Source: Priestia aryabhattai (lineage in GTDB: Bacteria > Bacillota > Bacilli > Bacillales > Bacillaceae_H). Taken from it: 64,000 bases of DNA. Positions 53,499-61,263 of this stretch are shown one piece after another. A program made the position numbers and the translations under genes. The stretch is from positions 558,001-622,000 of the forward strand of contig NZ_JAMBOQ010000002.1 of assembly GCF_023715685.1 (NCBI RefSeq), in the 5' to 3' direction. Each line of letters starts with the position of its first letter. The stretch's first letter is position 1. Below the pieces are notes generated by a model. It saw only the letters and a program-made list of their open reading frames with translations. It was not told the origin of the DNA and made no database searches.

Positions 53499-53534
53499 AA
53501 AGTCGCAGAGGCTGGTCTCTGCGACTTTTTTTAG
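53498..53534 (+). terminator. Terminator
   Basis: AAAAAGTCGCAGAG and CTCTGCGACTTTTT form a perfect stem. Confidence 0.9.
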
Positions 53535-53560
53535 GAATGTCTTTTCTAGTAAGCTTCATT

Positions 53561-54114
53561 CTATTCCTTCTCAAATAAATAAAGCTTTCCGTTAACAGCA
53601 ATATCAAAACGAGGCCCTTTAAAGCCGCGTTTTATAAGTTCTTTACGCATAAACTTCATAATGCCTCCGTGGCTGACAATCAACAAATCGTCTTCTGACT
53701 CAGAAATAGCGCGATCTAGCACTGCTGCTACTTTTCTCTTAGTCTCAGCCATATCTTTACGGGCTTGTTTATTGATGAGTCCGGACAATTGATGAGTCCG
53801 GACATGCGAAACAGTAATGCCCAGAGGATAAAAGGAAGTTTAAATTTAAATGGAATAATAGGCATAGGTATTTCCCTAAGTTCCGGAAGAAGAGTGATCT
53901 CTTGTTTATAAATATGCTTTGCCGTTTTGTGTGCACGCGGCATATCGCTTGAAAAACAGCGTTTCCATTCAATATTATTCAAATCAGTCTCTCCATACGT
54001 AATATCTGATTCATCATATTCCTGAAACCAAGCCACTAGTTCATCGGTGGATAAGCGGTGGTTTTCTGGAAGCCCTTTGTTTACTTTGTAATGACGTACT
54101 AATGCTACTTTCAT
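53561..54114 (-). pseudogene. Histidine phosphatase family protein, broken by a 17-bp tandem duplication
   Basis: The 5' part (from ATG 54114, AAGGAG upstream) encodes VALVRHYKVNKGLPENHRLS, the R-H phosphohistidine motif, and later SSDMPRAHKTAKHI. The 3' part in another frame encodes ISESEDDLLIVSHGGIMKFM, with the second catalytic His. The frames separate at ATTGATGAGTCCGGACA, which occurs twice in a row (53771-53787 and 53788-53804). Removing one copy restores 178 residues. Family members are phosphoglycerate mutase-like phosphatases. It is non-functional as it stands unless the repeat contracts. Confidence 0.85.
53771..53804. repeat. Perfect 17-bp tandem duplication
   Basis: ATTGATGAGTCCGGACA is directly repeated with no spacer inside the histidine phosphatase gene. 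Confidence 0.95.
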
Positions 54115-54133
54115 TGTATGATCTCCTTAAAAG

Positions 54134-54196
54134 CTAAGCGCCAAAAACACATACTCGGCGCAGCTTGATTTTCTTATTTAACGTTATTTTCATCAT
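54134..54196 (-). CDS. 20-residue leader peptide ORF upstream of the histidine phosphatase gene
   Basis: AAAGGAGG lies six bases before ATG 54196; the frame reads MMKITLNKKIKLRRVCVFGA and stops 20 bases before the phosphatase start. The 3' half overlaps a hairpin (GCGCC/GGCGC with AAGCT/AGCTT). It may be a regulatory leader or a tiny protein. Confidence 0.4.
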   Translation of the reverse strand: MMKITLNKKIKLRRVCVFGA

Positions 54197-54377
54197 GCTG
54201 CACCTCCTTTCAAATATTTGTAAAATAAGTATAAAATGCATTGAGAAAATTGTAAATACGGCATAAAAGAAGATTTTGAAGTGGAATAATTGGAAAATGA
54301 AACCTTTTTATAAGATAAAACGTATTACTTATAGATAATTCAAACAAATTGAAATACATATAAAAGGGTGGATTACA

Positions 54378-55259
54378 ATGATGGATACAGAGAAAAAAGT
54401 GAACATCACAGAAGAGTTTGGAACTTTATTTGCAGAAGGGGATTTTAAGAAGGTTTATGCTGGTGTAAGCGAAGAATTTAAACGTCAAGTTTCGCTTCAG
54501 CAATTTTTGGAGCAAAGCAAATTGTTTAATCAAGGAGAACAGTTCTATAGCCTAGAAACAAATCTTCATTTAACTCCTCAAATTGAGCAGTTTATTTGGT
54601 TAAATTCTACGCAGACAAAAGCAATCAGCGTTATGTTTGATGAACATAGCATTATTCAAGCACTTGTGCTTGCTCCTATAGAATCATTTTCAGATAGAGA
54701 TCGATGGAGTACAAACAAATATACGATGCCAATTCAAAGCGAATGGTTTGTCTATTGGGGAGGAAAGCATGAGATGTTGAACTATCACCATCCAGTTGAA
54801 AACCAAAGGTATGCGTATGATTTAGTCGTGCGAAAAGGAAAGCAAAGTTATAAAAATGATGGAATGAAAAACGAAGATTACTATGCATATGGAAAAAAGG
54901 TTGTAGCTCCGCTAAAAGGAGTCGTCGTTTCAGCAGTTGATGGCCAAGAAGACAATAAAATTGGGCAAACAAATAAAAAATATCCTTTTGGAAATCACGT
55001 TATCATTGAGCATGAAGGAAAAGAATATAGTGTGCTTGCACATTTGAAGAAAGGATCGGTTTCTGTGAAAAAAGGAGACGAGGTTCGTAAAGGAACGCTG
55101 CTTGGAAGGTGTGGAAATTCCGGGAATTCATCCGAGCCACATATTCATTTTCACGTCATGGATGCCCCTGACATAGAAACTTCAAAAAGTTTGCGGATTC
55201 AGTTTCATACAGCTGTTGAACCGATTCGAGGAGATACAGTCATTCCATTTTTCTATTGA
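54378..55259 (+). CDS. M23-type metallopeptidase domain protein
   Basis: The 293-residue product has two parts. Residues 1-105 resemble a DUF3887-like beta/alpha domain (FGTLFAEGDFKKVYAGVSEE). Residues 140-280 form a lysostaphin-like M23 domain with first zinc ligands in HHPVENQRYAYDL, the central GNHVIIEHEGKEYSVLAHL, GRCGNSGNSSEPHIHFHVMD with H-x-H, and GxxxxxG turns. M23 enzymes cut peptidoglycan cross-bridges. No signal peptide or membrane helix is visible, so export is unexplained; it may act in the cytosol or after lysis. ATG ATG start 54378 has a weak GGGTGG site. Confidence 0.85.
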   Translation: MMDTEKKVNITEEFGTLFAEGDFKKVYAGVSEEFKRQVSLQQFLEQSKLFNQGEQFYSLETNLHLTPQIEQFIWLNSTQTKAISVMFDEHSIIQALVLAPIESFSDRDRWSTNKYTMPIQSEWFVYWGGKHEMLNYHHPVENQRYAYDLVVRKGKQSYKNDGMKNEDYYAYGKKVVAPLKGVVVSAVDGQEDNKIGQTNKKYPFGNHVIIEHEGKEYSVLAHLKKGSVSVKKGDEVRKGTLLGRCGNSGNSSEPHIHFHVMDAPDIETSKSLRIQFHTAVEPIRGDTVIPFFY

Positions 55260-55261
55260 TT

Positions 55262-55292
55262 AAAAAGCCACAGCTAAAGCTGTGGCTTTTTA
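55262..55292. terminator. Bidirectional terminator
   Basis: AAAAAGCCACAGCT and AGCTGTGGCTTTTT form a perfect stem between convergent genes. Confidence 0.9.
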
Positions 55293-55748
55293 TGCATGGC
55301 TTTCCTCAAATATAAAGTCAAGCATTCGCTGAAACAAGTAAAGGATAATGGCTACGGTAGTCATGACAAGGAAAAGGCCAAAATGACTGATTTCATACAG
55401 ATTATAAAGATCAATTTTAACGAGAAAAGGAACAATTACATAACCATGAATCAAATCCAAAATAATGTTAACAAGTATGTACAAGATAAATCCGGGATAC
55501 GTAAGGTAAAAGACAAAGATAGTAATCACAATATGAAGGCAATAAATCGTTGCTCCCATGCTAGTAAGAAAAAACACGTTTTCTTGAACCGTCCACCAGT
55601 GCATTTTTTCCGCTACTTGATAGGCGATTGTCATCATTAATGCAGCAAATAACCCTACAGTAAAAAAGCGTTTAACACGCTGTTTATCAAGCAGCAGCAG
55701 TAAAAACCATGGAATAACAAGAATCCCCCATAATATAATTTGATTCAT
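55290..55748 (-). CDS. CBO0543-type multi-pass membrane protein
   Basis: The 152-residue product has five hydrophobic helices with few charges. Family-like points are WFLLLLLDKQRVKRFFTVGL after helix 1 and DLIHGYVIVPFLVKIDLYNL in the second half. This matches the CBO0543 family of spore-former membrane proteins with no known function. The start ATG 55748 has AGGTGGGAAG upstream. Monocistronic. Confidence 0.65.
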   Translation of the reverse strand: MNQIILWGILVIPWFLLLLLDKQRVKRFFTVGLFAALMMTIAYQVAEKMHWWTVQENVFFLTSMGATIYCLHIVITIFVFYLTYPGFILYILVNIILDLIHGYVIVPFLVKIDLYNLYEISHFGLFLVMTTVAIILYLFQRMLDFIFEESHA

Positions 55749-55828
55749 TCATCTTCCCACCTTTTATTTATCAGTAGTTTTTAGTGTAAGAAAGAATTGT
55801 AAAAATATACATTTGTGGAAAGAAACCG

Positions 55829-55857
55829 TTTACAATAAGGTTTCTTATCTATATACT
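55829..55857 (+). promoter_or_regulatory. Promoter of the GntR regulator gene
   Basis: TTTACA (55829-55834) and TATACT (55852-55857) are 17 bases apart. The operator at 55869 follows within the first transcribed bases. Confidence 0.6.
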
Positions 55858-55868
55858 AGTTCTTGAAT

Positions 55869-55882
55869 ACTTGTATACAAGT
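55869..55882. promoter_or_regulatory. GntR operator 1
   Basis: ACTTGTATACAAGT is a perfect 14-bp palindrome containing TTGTnnACAA, the FadR-subfamily form. A near-identical palindrome stands before the dehydrogenase gene at 56642. Confidence 0.7.
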
Positions 55883-55903
55883 TGGTTAAGGAAGTGATGA
55901 CAC

Positions 55904-56593
55904 ATTAAAAAGGTAACCTACCCGGAAATATGGCTTCGCGGAGCCTCGCTGGGAGAACAGGTTGTAAGCAAATTGAGAATTCAAATTATGAGCGGCGAGT
56001 TGAAGAAAGGAACCATACTATCCGAAAATCAGCTGTCGGCAGAGTTTGGAATGAGTCGATCTCCTATAAGAGAAGCGCTGCGGACCCTTTCAAACGAAGG
56101 GCTCATTGACTTACAGCGAATGGGAGCAGTTGTTATTGGTTTAACAACTAGAGATTTACACGAGCTGTACGATGTTCGTCTGCTTTTAGAACATTTTGTC
56201 TTAGAACGTTTATCTGATGTCAATCATGATTCGCTTATTAAAAAGCTTGAGCAAAGTATTGATCAAATGAACATGGCAGCTAAATACGATGACTATGTAG
56301 AATTTGCTTATCAAGATTTGCGGTTTCATGAGCTCGTGATTATCGAAGCAGAACACAAGCGGATATTAAGATTGTGGGAAAGCATCCGTGAAATTATTTT
56401 AGCGGCCCTTTTAATTACCACAGAAAAAAGATTTCGAGATGACAAAGAAGCTGTTATGCCACTGATTGAACAGCATCGTGAAATGATTAAGGCATTAAAG
56501 TCTCAAAATATAAAACGTATTCAAGATGAAGTGAAACGTCATTTTAAAGATACGCGAAATACCATAACAGCTTCACTTGTAAATGAAGCATAA
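55904..56593 (+). CDS. GntR (FadR subfamily) regulator of the sugar-acid operon, probable ATT start
   Basis: The 229-residue regulator has an N-terminal winged helix (GEQVVSKLRIQIMSGELKKG, then LSENQLSAEFGMSRSPIREALRTL) and a FadR-type all-helical C-terminal domain with DVRLLLEHFVLERL and the metal/ligand His of FHELVIIEAEHKR. The open frame starts after TGA; the only codon correctly spaced from AAGGAAG (nine bases) is ATT 55904. A start at TTG 55973 would delete the first helix of the DNA-binding domain. Matching palindromes before its own gene and before the dehydrogenase gene support autoregulation and control of 56675-58464. Confidence 0.8.
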   Translation: MKKVTYPEIWLRGASLGEQVVSKLRIQIMSGELKKGTILSENQLSAEFGMSRSPIREALRTLSNEGLIDLQRMGAVVIGLTTRDLHELYDVRLLLEHFVLERLSDVNHDSLIKKLEQSIDQMNMAAKYDDYVEFAYQDLRFHELVIIEAEHKRILRLWESIREIILAALLITTEKRFRDDKEAVMPLIEQHREMIKALKSQNIKRIQDEVKRHFKDTRNTITASLVNEA

Positions 56594-56641
56594 AAAAAGG
56601 GTATAAAAGTTCCAGAATTTTTTTGGATCTTTTTATTTTCA

Positions 56642-56655
56642 ACTTGTCGACAAGT
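56642..56655. promoter_or_regulatory. GntR operator 2
   Basis: ACTTGTCGACAAGT is a perfect palindrome identical to operator 1 apart from the two central bases. It lies 19 bases before ATG 56675, overlapping the early transcribed leader. Confidence 0.7.
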
Positions 56656-56674
56656 ATACAAAGGGGATGGGGAA

Positions 56675-57706
56675 ATGAAAGCAGGTGTCTACGTTTCAGA
56701 AACAAAAGCCGTCATGCAGCAGAAAGCGAAGCCGGTCATAAAAGAAGGAGAAGCGCTTGTAAAGGTATCTCATGTTGGAATTTGCGGAACGGATATGATG
56801 ATTTATTTTGGAAAACACCCTAGAGCGCAAGCGCCACTTATTATGGGACATGAATTCAGCGGAGTTATAGAGGAGATCCAAGGGGAAACGGAATTTTCTC
56901 TAGGTGACCGCGTAGCAGTTGAACCTACGCTTAGCTGCGGAACATGCGAAGCCTGTGTAAAAGGACAGTTTCATGTTTGTAAGAAGTTAAAACTAATTGG
57001 CATTGATCAAGATGGAGGGTTCGCGCAGTACGTGTCTGTTCCAGTGAACCGTCTTCACCCTTTGCCGGAGAAACTGTCTAGCGCATATGCAGCTCTTGCA
57101 GAACCTGTAGCGGTTGCCGTACATACAGTACGACGCTCACGGTTGAAAGTAGGGGACCAAGTTGTCATTTTAGGGGCAGGGCCTATCGGACTTCTGATTG
57201 CCATGATTGCGAAACGAGCAGGAGCAAAAAAAGTAATGATCTCAGACATTAGCTCTTATCGCTTAACTAAAGGGAACGAACTTGGCTTTATACCAATTGA
57301 TGCAACGAAAAAAGACGTAGTAAAAGAAGTACGTTTGCTTACGAACGACGTCGGTGCAGACGTTGTATTTGAAGTAGCCGGAAATCAAATTACAGCAAAA
57401 CAAATGGTTGAAACAAGCCGTATTCAAGGAGAGATTGTTGTGGTCAGCGTATACAAAAACGCCCCAGAAGTGGATTTGGCAGCGATGCACTTTAAAGAAA
57501 TTTCATTAACTACAACGAGATGTTATACAAGGGAAGATTTTCAGACGGCTATTGATTTATTGGCAAGCGGTCAAATAGCAGCAGATTCTTTGATTTCTCA
57601 TAAGCTGCCGCTTGAAGATATTCAAGCAGGGTTTGAGTTTATGCAGCGGCCTGATGAATCCCTTAAAATTTTATTTGCGCCAAACGGAGAGGAGAATAAA
57701 CAATGA
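56675..57706 (+). CDS. Zinc-dependent medium-chain alcohol/sugar dehydrogenase
   Basis: The 343-residue enzyme has catalytic zinc ligands in GICGTDMMIYFG (Cys) and MGHEFSG (His-Glu), a structural zinc site LSCGTCEACVKGQFHVC, and the NAD(P) Rossmann motif VVILGAGPIGLLIAMIAK (about residue 165). This is the L-threonine/sorbitol/galactitol-phosphate dehydrogenase group. With the KduD-like gene and a FadR-type regulator it probably oxidises a hexonate or similar sugar acid or alcohol. Substrate not decidable from sequence alone. It overlaps the SDR gene by four bases. Confidence 0.85.
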   Translation: MKAGVYVSETKAVMQQKAKPVIKEGEALVKVSHVGICGTDMMIYFGKHPRAQAPLIMGHEFSGVIEEIQGETEFSLGDRVAVEPTLSCGTCEACVKGQFHVCKKLKLIGIDQDGGFAQYVSVPVNRLHPLPEKLSSAYAALAEPVAVAVHTVRRSRLKVGDQVVILGAGPIGLLIAMIAKRAGAKKVMISDISSYRLTKGNELGFIPIDATKKDVVKEVRLLTNDVGADVVFEVAGNQITAKQMVETSRIQGEIVVVSVYKNAPEVDLAAMHFKEISLTTTRCYTREDFQTAIDLLASGQIAADSLISHKLPLEDIQAGFEFMQRPDESLKILFAPNGEENKQ

Positions 57707-58464
57707 CAGTAGATTTGTTTTCTTTAGATGGTAAAGTAGCAGCGATTACGGGAGCAACGAGAGGTATTGGAAGATCAATGGCAATTGCTTTGGCAGAAGC
57801 AGGAGCGGATATCGCGCTATTGCAGCGATCAAAGGAATTTCTTGGAGTAAAAGAAGAAATTGAATGTCTCGGAAGAAAATGTTTTATTGTTAACTGTGAT
57901 TTAGAAAATGCTTCTGAAGTAAGCGAAGCGATCTCATCGGTTGTTGGTCATTTTGGAAAGCTCGATATTTTAGTGAACAATGCAGGCATTCAAAGGCGTT
58001 CACCCGCTGTAGACTTTGCAGAAGAAGATTGGGACGCTGTTATAAATGTTAATTTAAAAACGGTATGGTTATTGTGTCAGCAAGCGGGCAGGCAAATGCT
58101 TAAACAAGGAAGCGGAAAAATCATTAATATGGCATCTCTGCTTTCTTACCAAGGAGGCATTACCGTTCCAGCTTACGCAGCAGCAAAAGGCGGAGTTGCC
58201 CAGCTTACAAAGGCTTTGTCTAATGAATGGGCAGCAAAAGGCGTAAATGTTAATGGAATTGTACCAGGGTATATTGCTACCGATATGAATGAAGCACTTA
58301 TTAGCGATGAAACGCGCAGCCGACAGATTATTGAGCGTATTCCCGCAGGCAGATGGGGGCAAGGAGATGATTTTAAAGGAGCCGTCGTCTTTTTAGCATC
58401 TGATGCGTCTGCTTATATTCATGGGCACTTACTTGCCATAGACGGAGGATGGCTAGGAAGATAA
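57703..58464 (+). CDS. Short-chain dehydrogenase, gluconate 5-dehydrogenase / KduD type
   Basis: The 253-residue SDR has the cofactor motif TGATRGIGRS (residue 17), NNAG, catalytic Ser (MASLLSYQGG), Tyr and Lys (YAAAKGG), and the ending HLLAIDGGWLGR. This fits 2-deoxy-D-gluconate 3-dehydrogenase (KduD) or gluconate 5-dehydrogenase, which are about 251-254 residues. It is the second gene of the GntR-controlled operon. Together with the MDR enzyme it would move a sugar acid toward the 2-keto-3-deoxygluconate pathway; the kinase and aldolase are not in this window. Confidence 0.85.
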   Translation: MTVDLFSLDGKVAAITGATRGIGRSMAIALAEAGADIALLQRSKEFLGVKEEIECLGRKCFIVNCDLENASEVSEAISSVVGHFGKLDILVNNAGIQRRSPAVDFAEEDWDAVINVNLKTVWLLCQQAGRQMLKQGSGKIINMASLLSYQGGITVPAYAAAKGGVAQLTKALSNEWAAKGVNVNGIVPGYIATDMNEALISDETRSRQIIERIPAGRWGQGDDFKGAVVFLASDASAYIHGHLLAIDGGWLGR

Positions 58465-58526
58465 TGCATGAATGAACGAATTTTTTCATATCATGAACAA
58501 ACTTGATTAAAAGGAGCGTTCGTGGT

Positions 58527-58886
58527 ATGAAAGTGTGGGTATTAAATGTTGGCATTGCTGTCACAATGCTTACAACTGCTTGGATGGTGTATACAAAGCC
58601 TGAAGAGAAAGAGGTTTCGCTATTTTCTTACGATCAGCCTTCCATATCTGTTCAAAAACAGAGCACAGACTTTGAAAAAGCGTTAAAAGCTTTTTTGACG
58701 CAGCATGGTTATCAAGAAGTTACTGTACTGAATGACTATGCGGAAGCTCAAGTTCTGGTTCTACTGCCCCTCGAACACCTTTCTTCCCATAAGAAGAGGG
58801 AAATTCAGCAAATGGTAAATCAAATTGCCAAGCAGTATCACGTTAATCCTGATGTAGTTAATGTTCAGTTATACGAAAAAGAGTAA
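58527..58886 (+). CDS. Uncharacterised membrane-anchored or secreted protein
   Basis: The 119-residue product begins with a hydrophobic helix (VWVLNVGIAVTMLTTAWMVY) that could be a signal peptide or anchor. A linker follows, then a compact alpha/beta domain of about 70 residues (FEKALKAFLTQHGYQEVTVL, then VLVLLPLEHLSSHKKREIQQ and VNVQLYEKE) resembling small ferredoxin-like sporulation domains. AAAGGAG lies 11 bases before ATG 58527. Family not recognised. Confidence 0.6.
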   Translation: MKVWVLNVGIAVTMLTTAWMVYTKPEEKEVSLFSYDQPSISVQKQSTDFEKALKAFLTQHGYQEVTVLNDYAEAQVLVLLPLEHLSSHKKREIQQMVNQIAKQYHVNPDVVNVQLYEKE

Positions 58887-58932
58887 AAGCCTTTTAGAAA
58901 GGGGAATACCCCTCTACAAAAGGCTTTTTTTA
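58885..58932. terminator. Bidirectional terminator
   Basis: AAAAGCCTTTT and AAAAGGCTTTT with an inner AGGGG/CCCCT stem lie between convergent genes. Confidence 0.85.
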
Positions 58933-59160
58933 CTCTTTTTTCTTCTCTTGTTCAGCTAGCTCTTCTTGTCTTTTAAAATGTGATTTTCCTAACGCATACA
59001 CAAAACTAAAAAACAAAGGAAGTAAAATAGTCAGCAGCACAAGGCGGGTAAGCATATCGCCTAGGTCATTTCTCGTCAAGTAAATATTAATAGCTGCAAT
59101 GACAATATAAATAAAAATACCGAGGTTTCGTAAAAATCTCTTTAGCATAGATGCATTCAT
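58930..59160 (-). CDS. Small two-helix membrane protein
   Basis: The 76-residue product has two hydrophobic helices (about 11-28 and 38-58) and a highly charged C-terminal tail (KRQEELAEQEKKKE). ATG 59160 follows TAAGGTG by six bases. No family recognised. The 267 bases between it and 59428 hold no gene I can support. Confidence 0.6.
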   Translation of the reverse strand: MNASMLKRFLRNLGIFIYIVIAAINIYLTRNDLGDMLTRLVLLTILLPLFFSFVYALGKSHFKRQEELAEQEKKKE

Positions 59161-59427
59161 TTTTTTCACCTTACTTTTATATACTCACATTTAAGTTAAA
59201 GGAAACGATTGATAAAAGCAACCTATTTACTACAAAGCAAGAAGGAATACAGGAATTTATGATGAATGTTTATATGTTATCTGGAAATTACGGAAATAAA
59301 AGAGCTAATATAAACCTGTTTTATACAGCAGCCCGCTCTGAATACACCGATTGCACCGAGTCAGCTATAAACAATTAACCGCCTTCTCTTCAATCAGCTT
59401 TATTTCTTAAAAAGGTAAGGTGATGAG

Positions 59428-59939
59428 ATGAAAAGAGTACTGGTAATGGGCGTTTCTCCAGGGTAGGAAAGTCTACATTTGCTAAAGAATTAGGAAAAAA
59501 GCTTGATCTAGAAGTATATCATTTAGATAGCCTGTATTGGCAGCCGGGCTGGACGGAAAGAGACGATGATAGTTTTAGAGAATTGCAGGAGAACATTGTA
59601 AGAAAAGACAGCTGGGTTATCGACGGAAACTACAGCAATTCGTATGACTTGCGAGTGAAGCGTGCAGATACCATTATTTATTTAGAGCTGCCGCTAATCG
59701 TTTGTGTGTACCGAGTAATAAAGCGGAGGATTGTATATGCAAGAAAAACGCGTGAAGATATGGCAAAAGGATGCCCTGAAAAAGTAGATTGGTCATTTTT
59801 TACGTTTATTCTTACTACTTATCGAGAGAGGCAAAAAAAGATGAGAAAACGGTTTAAAAAGCTTAGAAATGATGAGGGTTGCAAGGTTTTTATGCTGATG
59901 AATAGAAAAGAAATTCAGGACTATATACAAAATCTATAA
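59428..59939 (+). pseudogene. FlaR-like P-loop kinase (DNA topology modulation protein family), frameshifted
   Basis: ATG 59428 (site AAGGTGATGAG) opens MKRVLVMGVSPG and then meets TAG. Adding one G to GGG at 59461-59463 restores the Walker A GVSPGVGKST and one frame of 170 residues: VYHLDSLYWQPGWTERDDD, SWVIDGNYSNSYDLRVKRAD and TIIYLELPLIVCVYRVIKRR. These are the marks of the FlaR/adenylate-kinase-like family. The same family left a P-loop relic at 49099. It is either a true pseudogene or a base-call error. Confidence 0.8.
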
Positions 59940-59968
59940 GGGAGTATGAGCTGAATTTTGCACAAAAA

Positions 59969-60007
59969 TAGCCACGTAACAAGTTCGCTTGTTACGTGGC
60001 TTTACTG
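59969..60007. terminator. Bidirectional terminator
   Basis: AGCCACGTAACAAG and CTTGTTACGTGGCT form a perfect 14-bp stem. Confidence 0.9.
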
Positions 60008-60016
60008 AAAAAACAA

Positions 60017-60688
60017 TCATTCTTGCGTAATCCTCAACATTCCTTTTTCATCCAGCGCAACTACTAGAGAATGATTTACCTTTACCACTAATGGATGGAC
60101 TTCAGAGTTCCGGTTCGAAAAAAACCACCGTCTTTTAGGCGTCCCTACAAGAAAAAACGCACTGCCGCTTCCTAAAAAGTTAAAGGTCTCGTTTAATAGC
60201 CTGTTGTTGCGCACAGTGATACCGGAGTTAATAAGCTGTGTCCCTACAGAGCGGACATGAGGCGTTGTCAAGTTGATTTCTCCTATGCTTAAAAGCGACC
60301 TAGAAGAAAAGGGGTCGTTGGATGGCGGGCAGTCCGAATGTCTTGAAATATATTCAACAATATTATGAGCAGGATCTTCAAAGTAAAACGAATGAGCATC
60401 AAATGATTCAAAATAAATATCATCTTTTTCCTCTTCTGTATTAAGGAAGACTCGCTGAGTAGCCCATTGTTTTGCTTCCATGAAGTGATTTGCTGGAACA
60501 TTAAAAGCAAAATGGTAAAAGGGCTTTGTATGTAGAGAACTTTCTTTAAAAGTTAGCTCACTTTCACCAACCTTGATGGAAAAAGAATGAGGTGAAGCGG
60601 CGGTTAATGGAAAATCTAGAGAATTTACATAAAAATCCTTCAATGTGTCCAATAAGTGAGTGTACAGGACAGCTTGATTAATAATCAT
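60017..60688 (-). CDS. VOC-superfamily (glyoxalase/dioxygenase-like) protein
   Basis: The 223-residue protein has paired beta-alpha-beta-beta-beta modules. The N-terminal module contains LYTHLLDTLKDFYVNSLDFP, FKESSLHTKPFYHFAFNVPA (His) and SFYFEDPAHNIVEYISR (Glu), the usual VOC metal ligands. The C-terminal half is more divergent and ends VNHSLVVALDEKGMLRI. The enzyme activity is open (lyase, dioxygenase or thiol transferase). ATG 60688 has GAGGAGG upstream. Confidence 0.75.
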   Translation of the reverse strand: MIINQAVLYTHLLDTLKDFYVNSLDFPLTAASPHSFSIKVGESELTFKESSLHTKPFYHFAFNVPANHFMEAKQWATQRVFLNTEEEKDDIYFESFDAHSFYFEDPAHNIVEYISRHSDCPPSNDPFSSRSLLSIGEINLTTPHVRSVGTQLINSGITVRNNRLLNETFNFLGSGSAFFLVGTPKRRWFFSNRNSEVHPLVVKVNHSLVVALDEKGMLRITQE

Positions 60689-60731
60689 AAACCATTCCTC
60701 CTCGTTTAAAAGTTATCTAAAACACGTGGTA

Positions 60732-61133
60732 TTAAACAGATCTTTCGCTCTCTTTTTGAATGCTGCTTTTCCAGTGAAGCTGAAAAGAGCCTTTATGCTC
60801 AGAGCCTATAAAGTTAATACGATATCTTCTCGTTTTTTCAGGTGTTAAATAAAGAGAGTTATTGGTCATTTCGAAGAAACGTGTACGTCTTGGATCTTCT
60901 ACATACAAGGAGAGGTCTCCGCTTTTAGTGCTTTTAGATAGCGTAAAAGCATAGGTTACGCCTTTTTTGAGTTTAATGCTCCGAGAGTAGCGGCCTGTAA
61001 AGCTGTCGTATTCCCCCAAGAAAACCTCACTTCGTTCTTTTTTTATTCTGCCTCCCACAATTTGATTTTCCTGACCGTTAAAGTTAATAAGTAAAAAAGC
61101 GATAAGAACAATAAGAAAACTATATTTAAACAT
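60732..61133 (-). CDS. Secreted or membrane-anchored small beta-rich protein
   Basis: The 133-residue product has an N-terminal signal-like helix (FKYSFLIVLIAFLLINFNG), then a basic, beta-rich domain (VFLGEYDSFTGRYSRSIKLK, YAFTLSKSTKSGDLSLYVED, KGSFQLHWKSS). The strand pattern looks like an extracellular beta-sandwich. ATG 61133 follows GGAGG at five bases. No family recognised. Confidence 0.6.
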   Translation of the reverse strand: MFKYSFLIVLIAFLLINFNGQENQIVGGRIKKERSEVFLGEYDSFTGRYSRSIKLKKGVTYAFTLSKSTKSGDLSLYVEDPRRTRFFEMTNNSLYLTPEKTRRYRINFIGSEHKGSFQLHWKSSIQKESERSV

Positions 61134-61263
61134 AAAAACCTCCATCTACTAAATTATAGATAGTTTTGGATTTCGTCAAATAGTGTTATAGTTTAAAAAG
61201 GGAAAAATTAACAAAAATATATTATCCTTTTGCATGTTACGTCTAACAGAAAGGAGAAAAGAA

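Noticed and set aside
59151..59378. 75-codon frame between two small genes
   Set aside because: No ribosome site, overlaps the start of the divergent membrane protein, composition not convincing.
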